Shown here: positions 1 through 7,824 of the stretch, one piece after another
Position numbering within the stretch: position 1 is the stretch's first letter
Layout: each line of letters opens with the position of its first letter
From: Hanstruepera flava
GTDB taxonomy: Bacteria; Bacteroidota; Bacteroidia; Flavobacteriales; Flavobacteriaceae
Length of the DNA: 64,000 nucleotides
NCBI RefSeq assembly: GCF_023634025.1
Contig: NZ_JALJCW010000001.1
Coordinates: 1,521,467 to 1,585,466 of the forward strand
Direction of reading: 5' to 3'
Program-made: the position numbers and the translations under genes
Notes under the pieces: model-generated
What the model was told of the DNA's origin: nothing
What the model saw: only the letters and a program-made list of their open reading frames with translations
Database searches by the model: none

Positions 1-482
1 AGGGCTGAAATACCTTGGTTTTTTCTTGTGCTTATTAAAGCAATTTTCGTTTCAAGTTGTTGTTCTAAATACGGAATGTCCAACGAAATACCCTTATAGG
101 CCATTCTGTCGGCCATGTTAATGACTAATATTGTAGGGATTTGAAGGTCTTTTATTTGTGTAAATAAAAGAAGGTTGCGCTTAAGGTTTTCAACATCGCT
201 AACCACTACAGCCACATCGGGAAAATCTTTGTCCTTTTTATTTAATAGCAGTTCTATAACGACGTTTTCATCAAGAGATGAAGCATTTAAACTATAGGTG
301 CCAGGCAAATCTATGATATGTGCTTTTACTCCACGAGGTAACTTACATATACCTTCTTTTTTTTCAACTGTTATACCAGGATAATTTCCTACTTTTTGAT
401 TTAAGCCGGTTAAAGCATTAAATACCGAAGTTTTTCCTGTATTTGGATTTCCTATAAGTGCAACATTAATTTGTTTACCCAT
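1..482 (-). CDS. feoB: Ferrous iron transport protein B, N-terminal part (cut by window edge)
   Basis: The visible 160 codons form the cytoplasmic G domain of FeoB, the inner-membrane ferrous iron transporter. The G1 loop GNPNTGKT (about residues 11-18), the G3 motif DLPG and an NxxD-type G4 (NMAD) are all present, as is the FeoB stretch VGNYPGITVEKKEG. The membrane domain lies beyond base 1. The ATG at 480-482 overlaps the 3' end of feoA by 8 bases, so the two are translationally coupled. Family assignment is secure; the full length cannot be judged. Confidence 0.93.
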   Translation of the reverse strand, partial: MGKQINVALIGNPNTGKTSVFNALTGLNQKVGNYPGITVEKKEGICKLPRGVKAHIIDLPGTYSLNASSLDENVVIELLLNKKDKDFPDVAVVVSDVENLKRNLLLFTQIKDLQIPTILVINMADRMAYKGISLDIPYLEQQLETKIALISTRKNQGISA

Positions 483-708
483 TGGAAATCTCTATTAAAA
501 TGTGAATAGCTGTTTCTTTACGAATAGCAAGATGACTTCCATTAATGTTTAGATACATGGGATCTGCAAAAGGAGCAACCTGGACCAGTTCAACTGAATT
601 ACCGGGAAGACAACCCATTTCTAATAATTTAAGAGGGATATGAATAGATGAAACATCAGTAATAATACCTTTTTCACCACGTTTAATATCTGCTAAAGTC
701 ACCTTCAA
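475..708 (-). CDS. feoA: FeoA, small SH3-like partner of FeoB
   Basis: This 77-residue protein has the FeoA core: an early LADIKRGEKGII strand, the LLEMGCLPGNSVEL motif typical of FeoA/DtxR SH3-like domains, and a C-terminal HLAIRKETA segment. FeoA is a cytoplasmic factor needed for FeoB activity. Its length is normal for the family. It is the first gene of a feoA-feoB operon and overlaps feoB by 8 bases. A -7-like element lies about 27 bases upstream. No Fur-like operator was recognised by eye. Confidence 0.92.
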   Translation of the reverse strand: MKVTLADIKRGEKGIITDVSSIHIPLKLLEMGCLPGNSVELVQVAPFADPMYLNINGSHLAIRKETAIHILIEISNG

Positions 709-734
709 GCTTATTTAGATTGATTTTAAAGAAG

Positions 735-742
735 CAAAAATA
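735..742 (-). promoter_or_regulatory. Candidate -7 promoter element of feoAB
   Basis: Read on the minus strand the sequence is TATTTTTG, an exact match to the Bacteroidetes -7 consensus TAnnTTTG, 26 bases before the feoA start. No convincing -33 TTG lies at the usual 19-base spacing, so the call rests on the -7 element alone. Confidence 0.4.
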
Positions 743-769
743 AGGCAAAAACTTTGCGTAGAAAAACTA

Positions 770-1438
770 TTAATATTCTTTTTTTAGGGTTTCAATGTCG
801 TTTAGCAAACGCTCAATATCTTCAGGATTGGTTCCGTCGTAAAAACCACGAATTTGCCGTTTTTTATCAATAAGCATGAAATTCTCGGTATGAATCATAT
901 CATATTGATCACCATTTCCTTGATCTTTAACAGCTAGATAGCTTTTGCGAGCCAAATCGTAGATTTGTTTTTTGTCACCCGTAACTAAATTCCACTTACT
1001 ATCGTTAACTCCTTTTTTTAAAGCATATTTTTTTAATTGCGCCACAGAGTCTATTTCTGGAGTTACAGAATGTGAAAGTAGCATGACATCAGTATCATCC
1101 AAAATTTCATTTTGAATGTCTACCATATGATTGGTCATTATTGGGCAAATGGTTTGACATGTGGTAAAAAAGAAATCGGCAACATAAATCTTGTCTTTAT
1201 AGTTGTCTTGGTTTACAATTTCGCCATTTTGATTTAAGAGACTGAAATCAGCAATTTTATGATATTTCTTTACATCTAAAAGTGTGCTGTCAACCAATTC
1301 AGAGTTTACCATTGTAGGTTGATAAATAGGAAGTGGTTTATCAACATTTAGAATATTAAAAATTATTGAAATTATTATAATTGAAATAATAGCAAATACA
1401 ATGGCGAAATATTTGTAGTCTTTAAAAAACGATAGCAT
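770..1438 (-). CDS. SCO1/SenC family copper-binding protein
   Basis: This is a thioredoxin-fold SCO protein, a copper metallochaperone for cytochrome c oxidase assembly that acts in the periplasm on a membrane anchor. The copper site is visible as CQTICP (CxxxCP) in the segment after FFFTT, and the third ligand is the His of HTENFML near the C-terminus. One membrane helix lies at about residues 10-28. I chose the ATG at 1438 because the frame upstream of it opens only with TTG. The gene is divergent from rseP. Confidence 0.88.
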   Translation of the reverse strand: MLSFFKDYKYFAIVFAIISIIIISIIFNILNVDKPLPIYQPTMVNSELVDSTLLDVKKYHKIADFSLLNQNGEIVNQDNYKDKIYVADFFFTTCQTICPIMTNHMVDIQNEILDDTDVMLLSHSVTPEIDSVAQLKKYALKKGVNDSKWNLVTGDKKQIYDLARKSYLAVKDQGNGDQYDMIHTENFMLIDKKRQIRGFYDGTNPEDIERLLNDIETLKKEY

Positions 1439-1570
1439 AAGGCAGTATTGTTGGCATTGCTTTTGCAAAAATACATTGATTTTTGAAGCCAATAAACAAT
1501 TCAGGACTATAATTATATGTTAAATGCCAATGTGCTTTGATTCATGTTTTATTCTTGAGTTAAAAAACAC

Positions 1571-1578
1571 TACTTTTG
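1571..1578 (+). promoter_or_regulatory. Candidate -7 promoter element of rseP
   Basis: TACTTTTG matches TAnnTTTG exactly and sits 27 bases before the rseP ATG. The closest upstream TTG (1555-1557) is only 13 bases away, short of the usual 19, so the -33 half is doubtful. Confidence 0.4.
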
Positions 1579-1605
1579 TGCGTTATTTAAAAGAAGACAG
1601 ATTTT

Positions 1606-2928
1606 ATGACCGTTATATTAATTAAGGCAGCGCAATTATTTTTAAGCTTGTCTATCCTTATAGTCCTTCATGAATTAGGACATTTTATTCCCGCTAAACT
1701 TTTTAAAACACGTGTAGAGAAATTCTATCTGTTTTTCGATATAAAATTTTCATTGTTTAAAAAGAAAATTGGCGAAACCGTTTATGGTATTGGTTGGTTG
1801 CCGTTAGGCGGTTATGTGAAAATAGCCGGAATGATTGATGAAAGTATGGATAAAGAGCAAATGGCACAACCACCGCAACCTTGGGAGTTTCGAACCAAAC
1901 CAGCATGGCAGCGATTAATTATCATGCTTGGTGGTGTAATTGTGAATTTTATTCTAGGCTTTTTAATTTATATGATGATATTATTTGTTTGGGGAACCGA
2001 TTACTCCAATAAAGATGATATTACCTATGGGTTTGGTGTATCGGAAACTATGGAAAAATATGGTTTTCAGCAAGGTGATAAAATAGTGTCTGTAGATGGT
2101 AAGCCTTTTAATGAAGTTACAGATATTAATTCGTATTTGTTATTTAGAGATATTAATACGATACAAGTAGAACGCGAATCAGGAGAAATAGAAGATTTAA
2201 GTGTTCCTGAAGATATTGGCACACAATTATTTGAAGCTGGTGATTTACCTGCAATGTCACCTCGTTTACCATTTAAATTAGATTCGGTTGCATCTGATTC
2301 TCCTGCTGATAAAGCTGGATTGTTGCCTACAGACAAAATTGTGAGTTTAAATGGAGAGGCTGTTAATTATTTTACCGATTTGAAATACGGCTTAAAACGC
2401 AATGGCAACAACACATTAAATCTTGGAGTTGAAAGAAATAATAAGATTGTAAATTTAGAGATTAAGCCAACCGAAGATGCCACCATCGGAATTGTAAGTT
2501 TGGAGACAGAACGTATAGTTACCAATCACAAGGACTATTCGTTTGGTGAGGCCATATTTCAGGGCACCTCATTAGGCTATTGGACTATTAAAGATTATTT
2601 GGCGCAGTTTAAATATATTTTCACAAAAAAAGGCGCTTCACAAGTTGGAGGTTTTGCCGCCATTGGGAATATGTTCCCACCTAGTTGGGATTGGAAAGCT
2701 TTTTGGGCCATTACAGCCTTTTTATCTATTATGTTGGGTGTTTTAAATCTGTTGCCAATTCCAGCGTTAGATGGTGGTCATGTTATGTTTTTATTATATG
2801 AAATGATTTCTGGGCGTAAACCTGGCGATAAGTTTTTAGAATACGCTCAGCTTATTGGGTTTATTCTTTTAATAGCATTGGTATTATTTGCTAATGGCAA
2901 TGATATTTATAAAGCTATATTTAATTAA
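1606..2928 (+). CDS. rseP: RIP metalloprotease RseP (site-2 protease, M50)
   Basis: This 440-residue inner-membrane zinc protease cleaves transmembrane anti-sigma factors or signal-peptide remnants. The zinc motif HELGH lies at residues 22-26 in the first membrane helix. Two PDZ-like stretches cover roughly residues 115-200 and 220-290. The second active-site element, LLPIPALDGGH, ends near residue 392 in a late membrane helix. Length and domain order are those of RseP. The gene stands alone between a divergent SCO1-like gene and tRNA-Asn. Confidence 0.95.
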   Translation: MTVILIKAAQLFLSLSILIVLHELGHFIPAKLFKTRVEKFYLFFDIKFSLFKKKIGETVYGIGWLPLGGYVKIAGMIDESMDKEQMAQPPQPWEFRTKPAWQRLIIMLGGVIVNFILGFLIYMMILFVWGTDYSNKDDITYGFGVSETMEKYGFQQGDKIVSVDGKPFNEVTDINSYLLFRDINTIQVERESGEIEDLSVPEDIGTQLFEAGDLPAMSPRLPFKLDSVASDSPADKAGLLPTDKIVSLNGEAVNYFTDLKYGLKRNGNNTLNLGVERNNKIVNLEIKPTEDATIGIVSLETERIVTNHKDYSFGEAIFQGTSLGYWTIKDYLAQFKYIFTKKGASQVGGFAAIGNMFPPSWDWKAFWAITAFLSIMLGVLNLLPIPALDGGHVMFLLYEMISGRKPGDKFLEYAQLIGFILLIALVLFANGNDIYKAIFN

Positions 2929-2957
2929 AATTTTAAGTAGATTTTTTAATTAATATA

Positions 2958-2988
2958 TTTGTAGTAAATAATAAATACTTTATATTTG
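2958..2988 (+). promoter_or_regulatory. Promoter of tRNA-Asn
   Basis: A -33 TTTG (2958-2961) is followed after exactly 19 bases by the -7 element TATATTTG (2981-2988), the full Bacteroidetes sigma-A consensus. It ends 22 bases before the mature tRNA 5' end. It is the best promoter match in the window. Confidence 0.75.
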
Positions 2989-3010
2989 CGCTCGCAAAAG
3001 CGAATAACAC

Positions 3011-3084
3011 TCCTCCTTAGCTCAGTTGGTTAGAGCATTTGACTGTTAATCAAAGGGTCCTTGGTTCGAGCCCAAGAGGGGGAG
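3011..3084 (+). tRNA. tRNA-Asn (anticodon GTT)
   Basis: A 74-base cloverleaf can be drawn. The acceptor stem pairs TCCTCCT (3011-3017) with AGGGGGA (3077-3083), with discriminator G at 3084. The anticodon loop is CTGTTAA with anticodon GTT, closed by a TTTGA/TCAAA stem, and the T arm is CTTGG-TTCGAGC-CCAAG. The CCA end is not encoded. Confidence 0.97.
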
Positions 3085-3096
3085 CTTAACAACAGA

Positions 3097-3126
3097 AAGC
3101 CTTTACAGAAATGTAGAGGCTTTTTT
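3097..3126 (+). terminator. Rho-independent terminator after tRNA-Asn
   Basis: An 11-base-pair stem (AAGCCTTTACA with TGTAGAGGCTT, one G-T pair) closes a GAAA tetraloop and is followed by a run of T. It lies 12 bases after the tRNA. Confidence 0.85.
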
Positions 3127-3211
3127 AGTTAAATGCTTGATATACTTGCATTTACTGCATTATATGCAAAACTACTCAAACAGTCAACTTGCCAACTTTT
3201 TTTCTAAAAAA

Positions 3212-3253
3212 GGTATCCCTATAGGTATCCCATTCCAAAAGGCTGGGTATCCC
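3212..3253. repeat. Triple GGTATCCC direct repeat
   Basis: The octamer GGTATCCC occurs at 3212-3219, 3224-3231 and 3246-3253, start-to-start spacings of 12 and 22 bases, or about one and two helical turns. Such phasing suits a protein-binding array, but no neighbouring gene start is served by it. Confidence 0.5.
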
Positions 3254-3357
3254 ATTTTTAAGCTGATTTGTATGCCAATTGTTTAACTCAAAACAGTTGG
3301 AAATGAAACAACAAGAATAAACGATTTTATCCAATTTTAATAGGAATTAAATCAATT

Positions 3358-3380
3358 AAAAAGGAGTGTTTCCACTCCTT
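3358..3380 (-). terminator. Terminator of the 3415-7749 minus-strand operon
   Basis: AAGGAGTG (3361-3368) pairs with CACTCCTT (3373-3380) around a 4-base loop. Read on the minus strand the stem is followed by a T run, as expected for an intrinsic terminator 34 bases after the T9SS cargo gene. Confidence 0.7.
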
Positions 3381-3414
3381 AATAAATTTCCCATAATAAA
3401 TAGAAAGCTTCAAG

Positions 3415-4233
3415 CTAGCGTTTAATAAGTTTTATGTTCTTGATGCCAGATTCTGTGTGGATATTCAATACATAAATACCTAACGGTAATGTGCCAATAT
3501 CAATACGTTGAATATTATGATTATTGGTAAAAGATTTTATTAATTGGCCATTTATTGTGTAAACCGTTACTTTTTTTAAGTTTTCTACACCTTTAATATT
3601 TACGATTCCTGTTGTTGGGTTTGGTGATATAGACACATCAAAAACTACATGTGTGTTTATTCCTAGTGTATCAAAACTAAAAGAGCTCATCCCAGATACG
3701 GCAGAACCATTAGCATCAACAACATTGGTATAAATAGTTACACTATCGTCAACCATGTCGGCTTGCATAAAGGATTTTAAAGGTGTCACTGTTGTGGCTA
3801 GCGTGGAATTGTTCTCCAGGATATATAATTCGCCACTCGATGGGTTACCATTTACCGTAAAGCTGAACACATCAGAATTAGTCGCGGAAGATGGTGGCAA
3901 TAATGCAATAGGACTGCTTAAGGTTTCAGTTATTAAATAACCGTCAATTGAAGACATTCCAACGTTTGTGCCATCAAAAAAAGTAGTATCAGCACCATTA
4001 CCTAAAGAAGACGTTTGTGTAATGGTAACACCATCTGGTAAAATAATAGTAAAACCATAACTCTGCACCGAAGTAGCAAAATTATTGGAACTACTATTTG
4101 GTACAGCCTGTACAATAAAATCATATCCGCCATTATGGAGTAACGTGTATGTATATCCATCTTGAGCCTTAATATTTATTGTGTAAAGGCTCAATTTTAT
4201 TAGAAAAATTGTAGGTAAAGTAATTGTTTTCAT
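3415..4233 (-). CDS. Secreted protein with T9SS type A sorting domain
   Basis: A signal peptide (MKTITLPTIFLIKLSLYTIN, then IKAQ) is followed by about 170 residues of Ser/Thr/Asn-rich beta-strand sequence of unknown function. The C-terminal sorting domain begins near VSISPNPTTGIVNI and ends in GIYVLNIHTESG...IKLIKR, the type IX secretion signal that carries proteins through the outer membrane. I chose the inner ATG at 4233 because it gives a clean signal peptide; an ATG ten codons upstream (4263) is also possible. It is the last gene of the module regulator/small frame/metalloprotease/this gene. Confidence 0.8.
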   Translation of the reverse strand: MKTITLPTIFLIKLSLYTINIKAQDGYTYTLLHNGGYDFIVQAVPNSSSNNFATSVQSYGFTIILPDGVTITQTSSLGNGADTTFFDGTNVGMSSIDGYLITETLSSPIALLPPSSATNSDVFSFTVNGNPSSGELYILENNSTLATTVTPLKSFMQADMVDDSVTIYTNVVDANGSAVSGMSSFSFDTLGINTHVVFDVSISPNPTTGIVNIKGVENLKKVTVYTINGQLIKSFTNNHNIQRIDIGTLPLGIYVLNIHTESGIKNIKLIKR

Positions 4234-4267
4234 TGTTATTGTTTTTAATAGATTAGGTATCATTTTT

Positions 4268-7200
4268 TTAAGGTAGTTGTTCTGTTATTTGGTAAGTGCT
4301 GAAGCCCAAGAAATTGCTCGGGTGCGCTAATACGTTCTGTAAAATATAGGGTACATCAGGATTGGTTCCAGAGTATTGGGTTTCACCATCCATATTAGTA
4401 TCATAATTATTATATCCGTTTATGGTGTAGGTTGGAAAACTTAAGAAATTACCCGAATCGTTTAGTACTTCAGATAAAATGCTAGGCGTATCAGGTTCTG
4501 TTCCAGAATATTGAATAATTCCATCGCCATTTACATCTCCAGCCCACATGGCTACCACATTATTAGGCATGCCAAAGGTAGTTTGAGCGTTGTTACCTTG
4601 AGTGATTTGGTTGTTAGCATCGGTAAAATCGATTGTTGTTTCAGACTGATTTAAAGCTATAGCACTCGCTGTCATAATACCCAAGTGATTTCTGTGCGAT
4701 ATAGCCACATAATAATTATCTGGGTTAACGTTGAATGTTAGCGCAGTTGACAAATCATTCACGTTAGATACAACATCTCCATCTCGTTGTAAAATGGCTG
4801 ATTGTCCCGCTATAACTATTGTTGGATCTGTAGCATCTCGCAATTCAACCCAAATCCAGTCTACCATAGAATCTTCACCATTATCATCTTGGTTAATGGT
4901 TTCGGTAATGACCTGACCATCGGAGTATGGAGAATCGTTATCAATTATTCCATTAGCTCTTAAATCATCACGCATTAAAGTTTCTTCACCAGTATAAGGA
5001 TTTAGTAAAGCGCCTTGCAAAAGGACATCGATATCAACCATTACATAATTGCAAGATGTTTCATTAAAGCTAGTTTGAGCATCTATACTAGTCCAATTTA
5101 CTGTACTGTAGGAAGCATCGTCTACTAAAATACATTTTAAGTTCGGGTTGCTAAATGCAGAGAAATTTGAAATATTGGTATTGTTGCCGTTTTGGGCATT
5201 AAATGAAGTTAAATTATTATTATTAACTTTTAATTCATTAATGTTTGGATGGTTGGAAAAATCAAGCTCTTCAAGATTATTGTCTTGTAATCGAACGCGC
5301 TCTAGCAAGGTATTGTTACTTAAATCAATTTCATTTAATTCATTACTATTTATTTGAAGAATGGTCAATTGGGTTAAGGTGCTAAAATCTACTGAGGTTA
5401 AAACATTGTTTTCTACACGTATATCTCTAACTAATGGATTGTTTGATAGGTCAAGAGATATTAAGCTGTTATTTAGCGCCCAAATACGCTCAAGATTTAC
5501 CAAAGTAGAAAGATCAAGATTTGTTAAATTGTTGCTTTTTATGTAGAGTTCTTCTAAAGCCACAAAATCTTCTAATCCTGTAGCATCAGATATACTTTGA
5601 CTGTTTACGTTTAATGAGGTTACCACTTCAATTAATGCTGTTGGCACCTGTCCATCACCAGAAATATCGTCATAGCCCAAAGCCTCCAGTGCAGATTCAA
5701 AATTTGAATCTGGAATTTGAGTATATATTATTGACATTAGATTAGCTTCATCTGAAGTTAGGCTATCGCTGCATGCATTTGTTAAAATGGCACGATAATA
5801 CAAGTCTGTGGTTTCAGGAACATTTGTAATCGAAAGGGTAGTCGTTTCACTTCCTGAATAAGTTGTGCCATCAGCATTTCCATCATTTACTGTGAGCCAA
5901 GTGTCGCCTCCATCTATAGACTCTTCCCATTGCACTGTATCATAATTTTCAGCTACAATTGTAAATTGAGCTGTACCGTTGTTTGCTTCTACAGTAGTAT
6001 GTTGTGGTTGTGTTGTTATAACAATATCATCGCAACATTGTATGTTTTCTGTCATTGGCGAAATACCACAACCTACTGATTGTGTAAAAAGCCCCATTGT
6101 GTAAACGGCACCGTCAATATCATTTTGGTCCAAAGAATACTTGCTTTCGCCATTACTAATACTGTAATGCATAATGACATCAGAATCTATAACATGACCT
6201 AATTGATGAGCATGACCCAATTCGTGTAAGGCAACGCTTTTAAAATCGTATTGTGAAATGGAAGGTGTTCCAGAACCATAATACCAATTCGTGCTATCAT
6301 TCCAGGTAATATCCATTTCGTTTACAATGGCTCTGTTGGTCGTTGGGCACGTTCCTAGAAAACGAGTGGTTACTTGCCCAAGTACTCCGGTTGGCAATTC
6401 GCTACCGTTATCAAATCGAACAATATTAATGCCGTCATTTATAGATTCGTCTGTAGTGGTTGTACCACTGAACGTAAAATTTACATCTGATTCGCAGTTC
6501 CAAAGCTCAAAAGCTGCCTCAAAATATGTTTTGGCACTGCTGGTATTAAAATCTGTGTGGTATTGAAATGTATATCCACCATTGTCATCATCATCCTGCA
6601 AAACGGATGGATAAACAGCGCTACTGCCAGAAGCATTAAGGTGGCTATACGTTATAGTAAGCGGAACTGTTGTTTCATGACTTTGGTTATCGGTATTGGT
6701 TACCAAAATACTTCCTGTACCTGCAGAATAGGGTATTTCTACTTGTATCTCGGTATCAGACCAATTTAATATTTGTGAATCTGCAGCGTTAATATGGCTT
6801 GCACCACCATCTGATGCATTGGAAAAACCAACACTACCCATACTAGATCCAAAATTCACTCCAGTAATGGTAAACACAGTTTCAGTGCCTGCTGTTGCCG
6901 TTAGTGGCGAAAAACTGTAGACAATAGGTGTTGCCCTCTGACTTCTGTTAGTATTGGATAGTGCAGGTCGTTCTTGTATAGTTTGAAAACGTCTTCCAGT
7001 TGTTAGTTGAATGCTATTGTATAATTCATTTTCAATAGAATTATACGTATTGAAAACATCAGAAGCTTTTTCTGAGTGACTACTGTATTTAACTATACCT
7101 TGAGCGGCTGCTACCATTTGGTATAATGTGCCCGAAACATTTAAGTTACCCGTAAACTCCTTAAGGAAAAAGGTTCCAATGGTGCCAACTTGTAAATTGG

Positions 7201-7498
7201 CTTCACTTGAAGTTACCTGGATTGCATCACCAACTTGCCCCCCTAATGTGACAATTTTCACCGTTGTTGAACTGTTTCCCTTCATATTGGTGTAAACATT
7301 TATAGTGTACACTGTGTAGATGTTCTTATTATTGACATCCCAATAGCCTTGGCTATTGATTACTTCTCCTTCAATAACAAGGGTAGATTCTGTAACACGC
7401 TGCGAAAGCGATACAGGTTCCATTAAGGCACCACATTGCTGTGCAAAATTTTTAAATGAAAAAATTAGAAAGGCCAGAATAAGTAGTTTTGTTTTCAT
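4268..7498 (-). CDS. Large secreted matrixin-like metalloprotease with IPT/TIG domain and leucine-rich repeats
   Basis: This 1076-residue secreted protein begins with signal peptide MKTKLLILAFLIFSFKNFAQ. An IPT/TIG fold (about 190-280, with VFTITGVNFGSS) precedes a zinc protease domain bearing HELGHAHQLGH at 425-435, the HExxHxxGxxH signature of metzincins. An immunoglobulin-like part follows. About ten short leucine-rich repeats (NNxLTxLDLS type) cover roughly 640-780. The last 90 residues hold two copies of a D.NGDG..QYSGT.PD.P.IL motif that looks calcium-binding and dockerin-like. There is no classic T9SS domain at the end; that motif pair may serve as surface anchor. It is probably co-transcribed with the downstream T9SS cargo gene. 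Confidence 0.85.
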   Translation of the reverse strand: MKTKLLILAFLIFSFKNFAQQCGALMEPVSLSQRVTESTLVIEGEVINSQGYWDVNNKNIYTVYTINVYTNMKGNSSTTVKIVTLGGQVGDAIQVTSSEANLQVGTIGTFFLKEFTGNLNVSGTLYQMVAAAQGIVKYSSHSEKASDVFNTYNSIENELYNSIQLTTGRRFQTIQERPALSNTNRSQRATPIVYSFSPLTATAGTETVFTITGVNFGSSMGSVGFSNASDGGASHINAADSQILNWSDTEIQVEIPYSAGTGSILVTNTDNQSHETTVPLTITYSHLNASGSSAVYPSVLQDDDDNGGYTFQYHTDFNTSSAKTYFEAAFELWNCESDVNFTFSGTTTTDESINDGINIVRFDNGSELPTGVLGQVTTRFLGTCPTTNRAIVNEMDITWNDSTNWYYGSGTPSISQYDFKSVALHELGHAHQLGHVIDSDVIMHYSISNGESKYSLDQNDIDGAVYTMGLFTQSVGCGISPMTENIQCCDDIVITTQPQHTTVEANNGTAQFTIVAENYDTVQWEESIDGGDTWLTVNDGNADGTTYSGSETTTLSITNVPETTDLYYRAILTNACSDSLTSDEANLMSIIYTQIPDSNFESALEALGYDDISGDGQVPTALIEVVTSLNVNSQSISDATGLEDFVALEELYIKSNNLTNLDLSTLVNLERIWALNNSLISLDLSNNPLVRDIRVENNVLTSVDFSTLTQLTILQINSNELNEIDLSNNTLLERVRLQDNNLEELDFSNHPNINELKVNNNNLTSFNAQNGNNTNISNFSAFSNPNLKCILVDDASYSTVNWTSIDAQTSFNETSCNYVMVDIDVLLQGALLNPYTGEETLMRDDLRANGIIDNDSPYSDGQVITETINQDDNGEDSMVDWIWVELRDATDPTIVIAGQSAILQRDGDVVSNVNDLSTALTFNVNPDNYYVAISHRNHLGIMTASAIALNQSETTIDFTDANNQITQGNNAQTTFGMPNNVVAMWAGDVNGDGIIQYSGTEPDTPSILSEVLNDSGNFLSFPTYTINGYNNYDTNMDGETQYSGTNPDVPYILQNVLAHPSNFLGFSTYQITEQLP

Positions 7499-7548
7499 TT
7501 GGGTTTTATTTAGGTTTGGTTTTATTGTATTTTAAGTTTGATGGGACA

Positions 7549-7749
7549 CTATTTTATTCCCTTTATTTTATTATTTAACTTTTTTAACTCGGCTAAATGT
7601 TGTTTTAAAAAATCGGCTTGGTTTTGCATTATTTTAATACAGGATATATCCTTTTCAAAAACATCTTGATTAGGTTTATGCTTATCTCTTTTTTGTGGTT
7701 TCAATTTGATGCTGTTTTCCAAATACGTATTTATTGATTCTGAAAACAA
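7549..7749 (-). CDS. Small Lys-rich coiled-coil protein between regulator and secreted protease
   Basis: A 66-codon open frame fills the gap between the regulator and the metalloprotease. It has no ATG before codon 41, so the true start is uncertain: the first TTG overlaps a -7-like element (7747-7754), and a later TTG at 7720-7722 is more plausible. The C-terminal half (QADFLKQHLAELKKLNNKI) is a likely amphipathic helix or coiled coil. There is no signal peptide or membrane segment. The equivalent position in the second module also holds a small coiled-coil frame. I do not recognise a family. Confidence 0.5.
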   Translation of the reverse strand: MFSESINTYLENSIKLKPQKRDKHKPNQDVFEKDISCIKIMQNQADFLKQHLAELKKLNNKIKGIK

Positions 7750-7754
7750 ATCTA
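7747..7754 (-). promoter_or_regulatory. -7 element of the small-frame/secreted-protein promoter
   Basis: The minus strand reads TAGATTTG, an exact TAnnTTTG. No TTG lies 19 bases upstream, as is typical of activator-dependent promoters. Instead a pair of 12-bp direct repeats ends 30 bases upstream (7785-7808). Confidence 0.5.
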
Positions 7755-7784
7755 TTGAACGGGGAACCTAAAAACCTAAAAAGG

Positions 7785-7808
7785 ATAGGGTTCAAAATAG
7801 GGTTCAAA
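7785..7808 (-). promoter_or_regulatory. Tandem 12-bp operator-like repeats
   Basis: Two perfect tandem copies of ATAGGGTTCAAA (plus-strand reading) lie between the regulator stop and the small frame. A degenerate pair of the same sequence sits at the same distance (29 rather than 30 bp) from the -7-like element of the regulator itself (9526-9546). This makes them likely binding sites for the adjacent LuxR-type regulator. Confidence 0.6.
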
Positions 7809-7824
7809 ACTTTATTTAATTGTA

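Larger units (their letters stand above)
3127..3414. other. Gene-free stretch between tRNA-Asn and a secreted-protein operon
   Basis: No coding frame is supportable in these 288 bases. The stretch holds three copies of GGTATCCC (from 3212, 3224 and 3246) and, near its end, a hairpin that probably terminates the minus-strand operon. It follows a tRNA gene, a common integration target, but I see no integrase remnant and no second copy of the tRNA 3' end. Confidence 0.5.

Noticed and set aside
3127..3414. Integrated element or integrase remnant next to tRNA-Asn
   Set aside because: No integrase-like frame and no second copy of the tRNA 3' end can be found.
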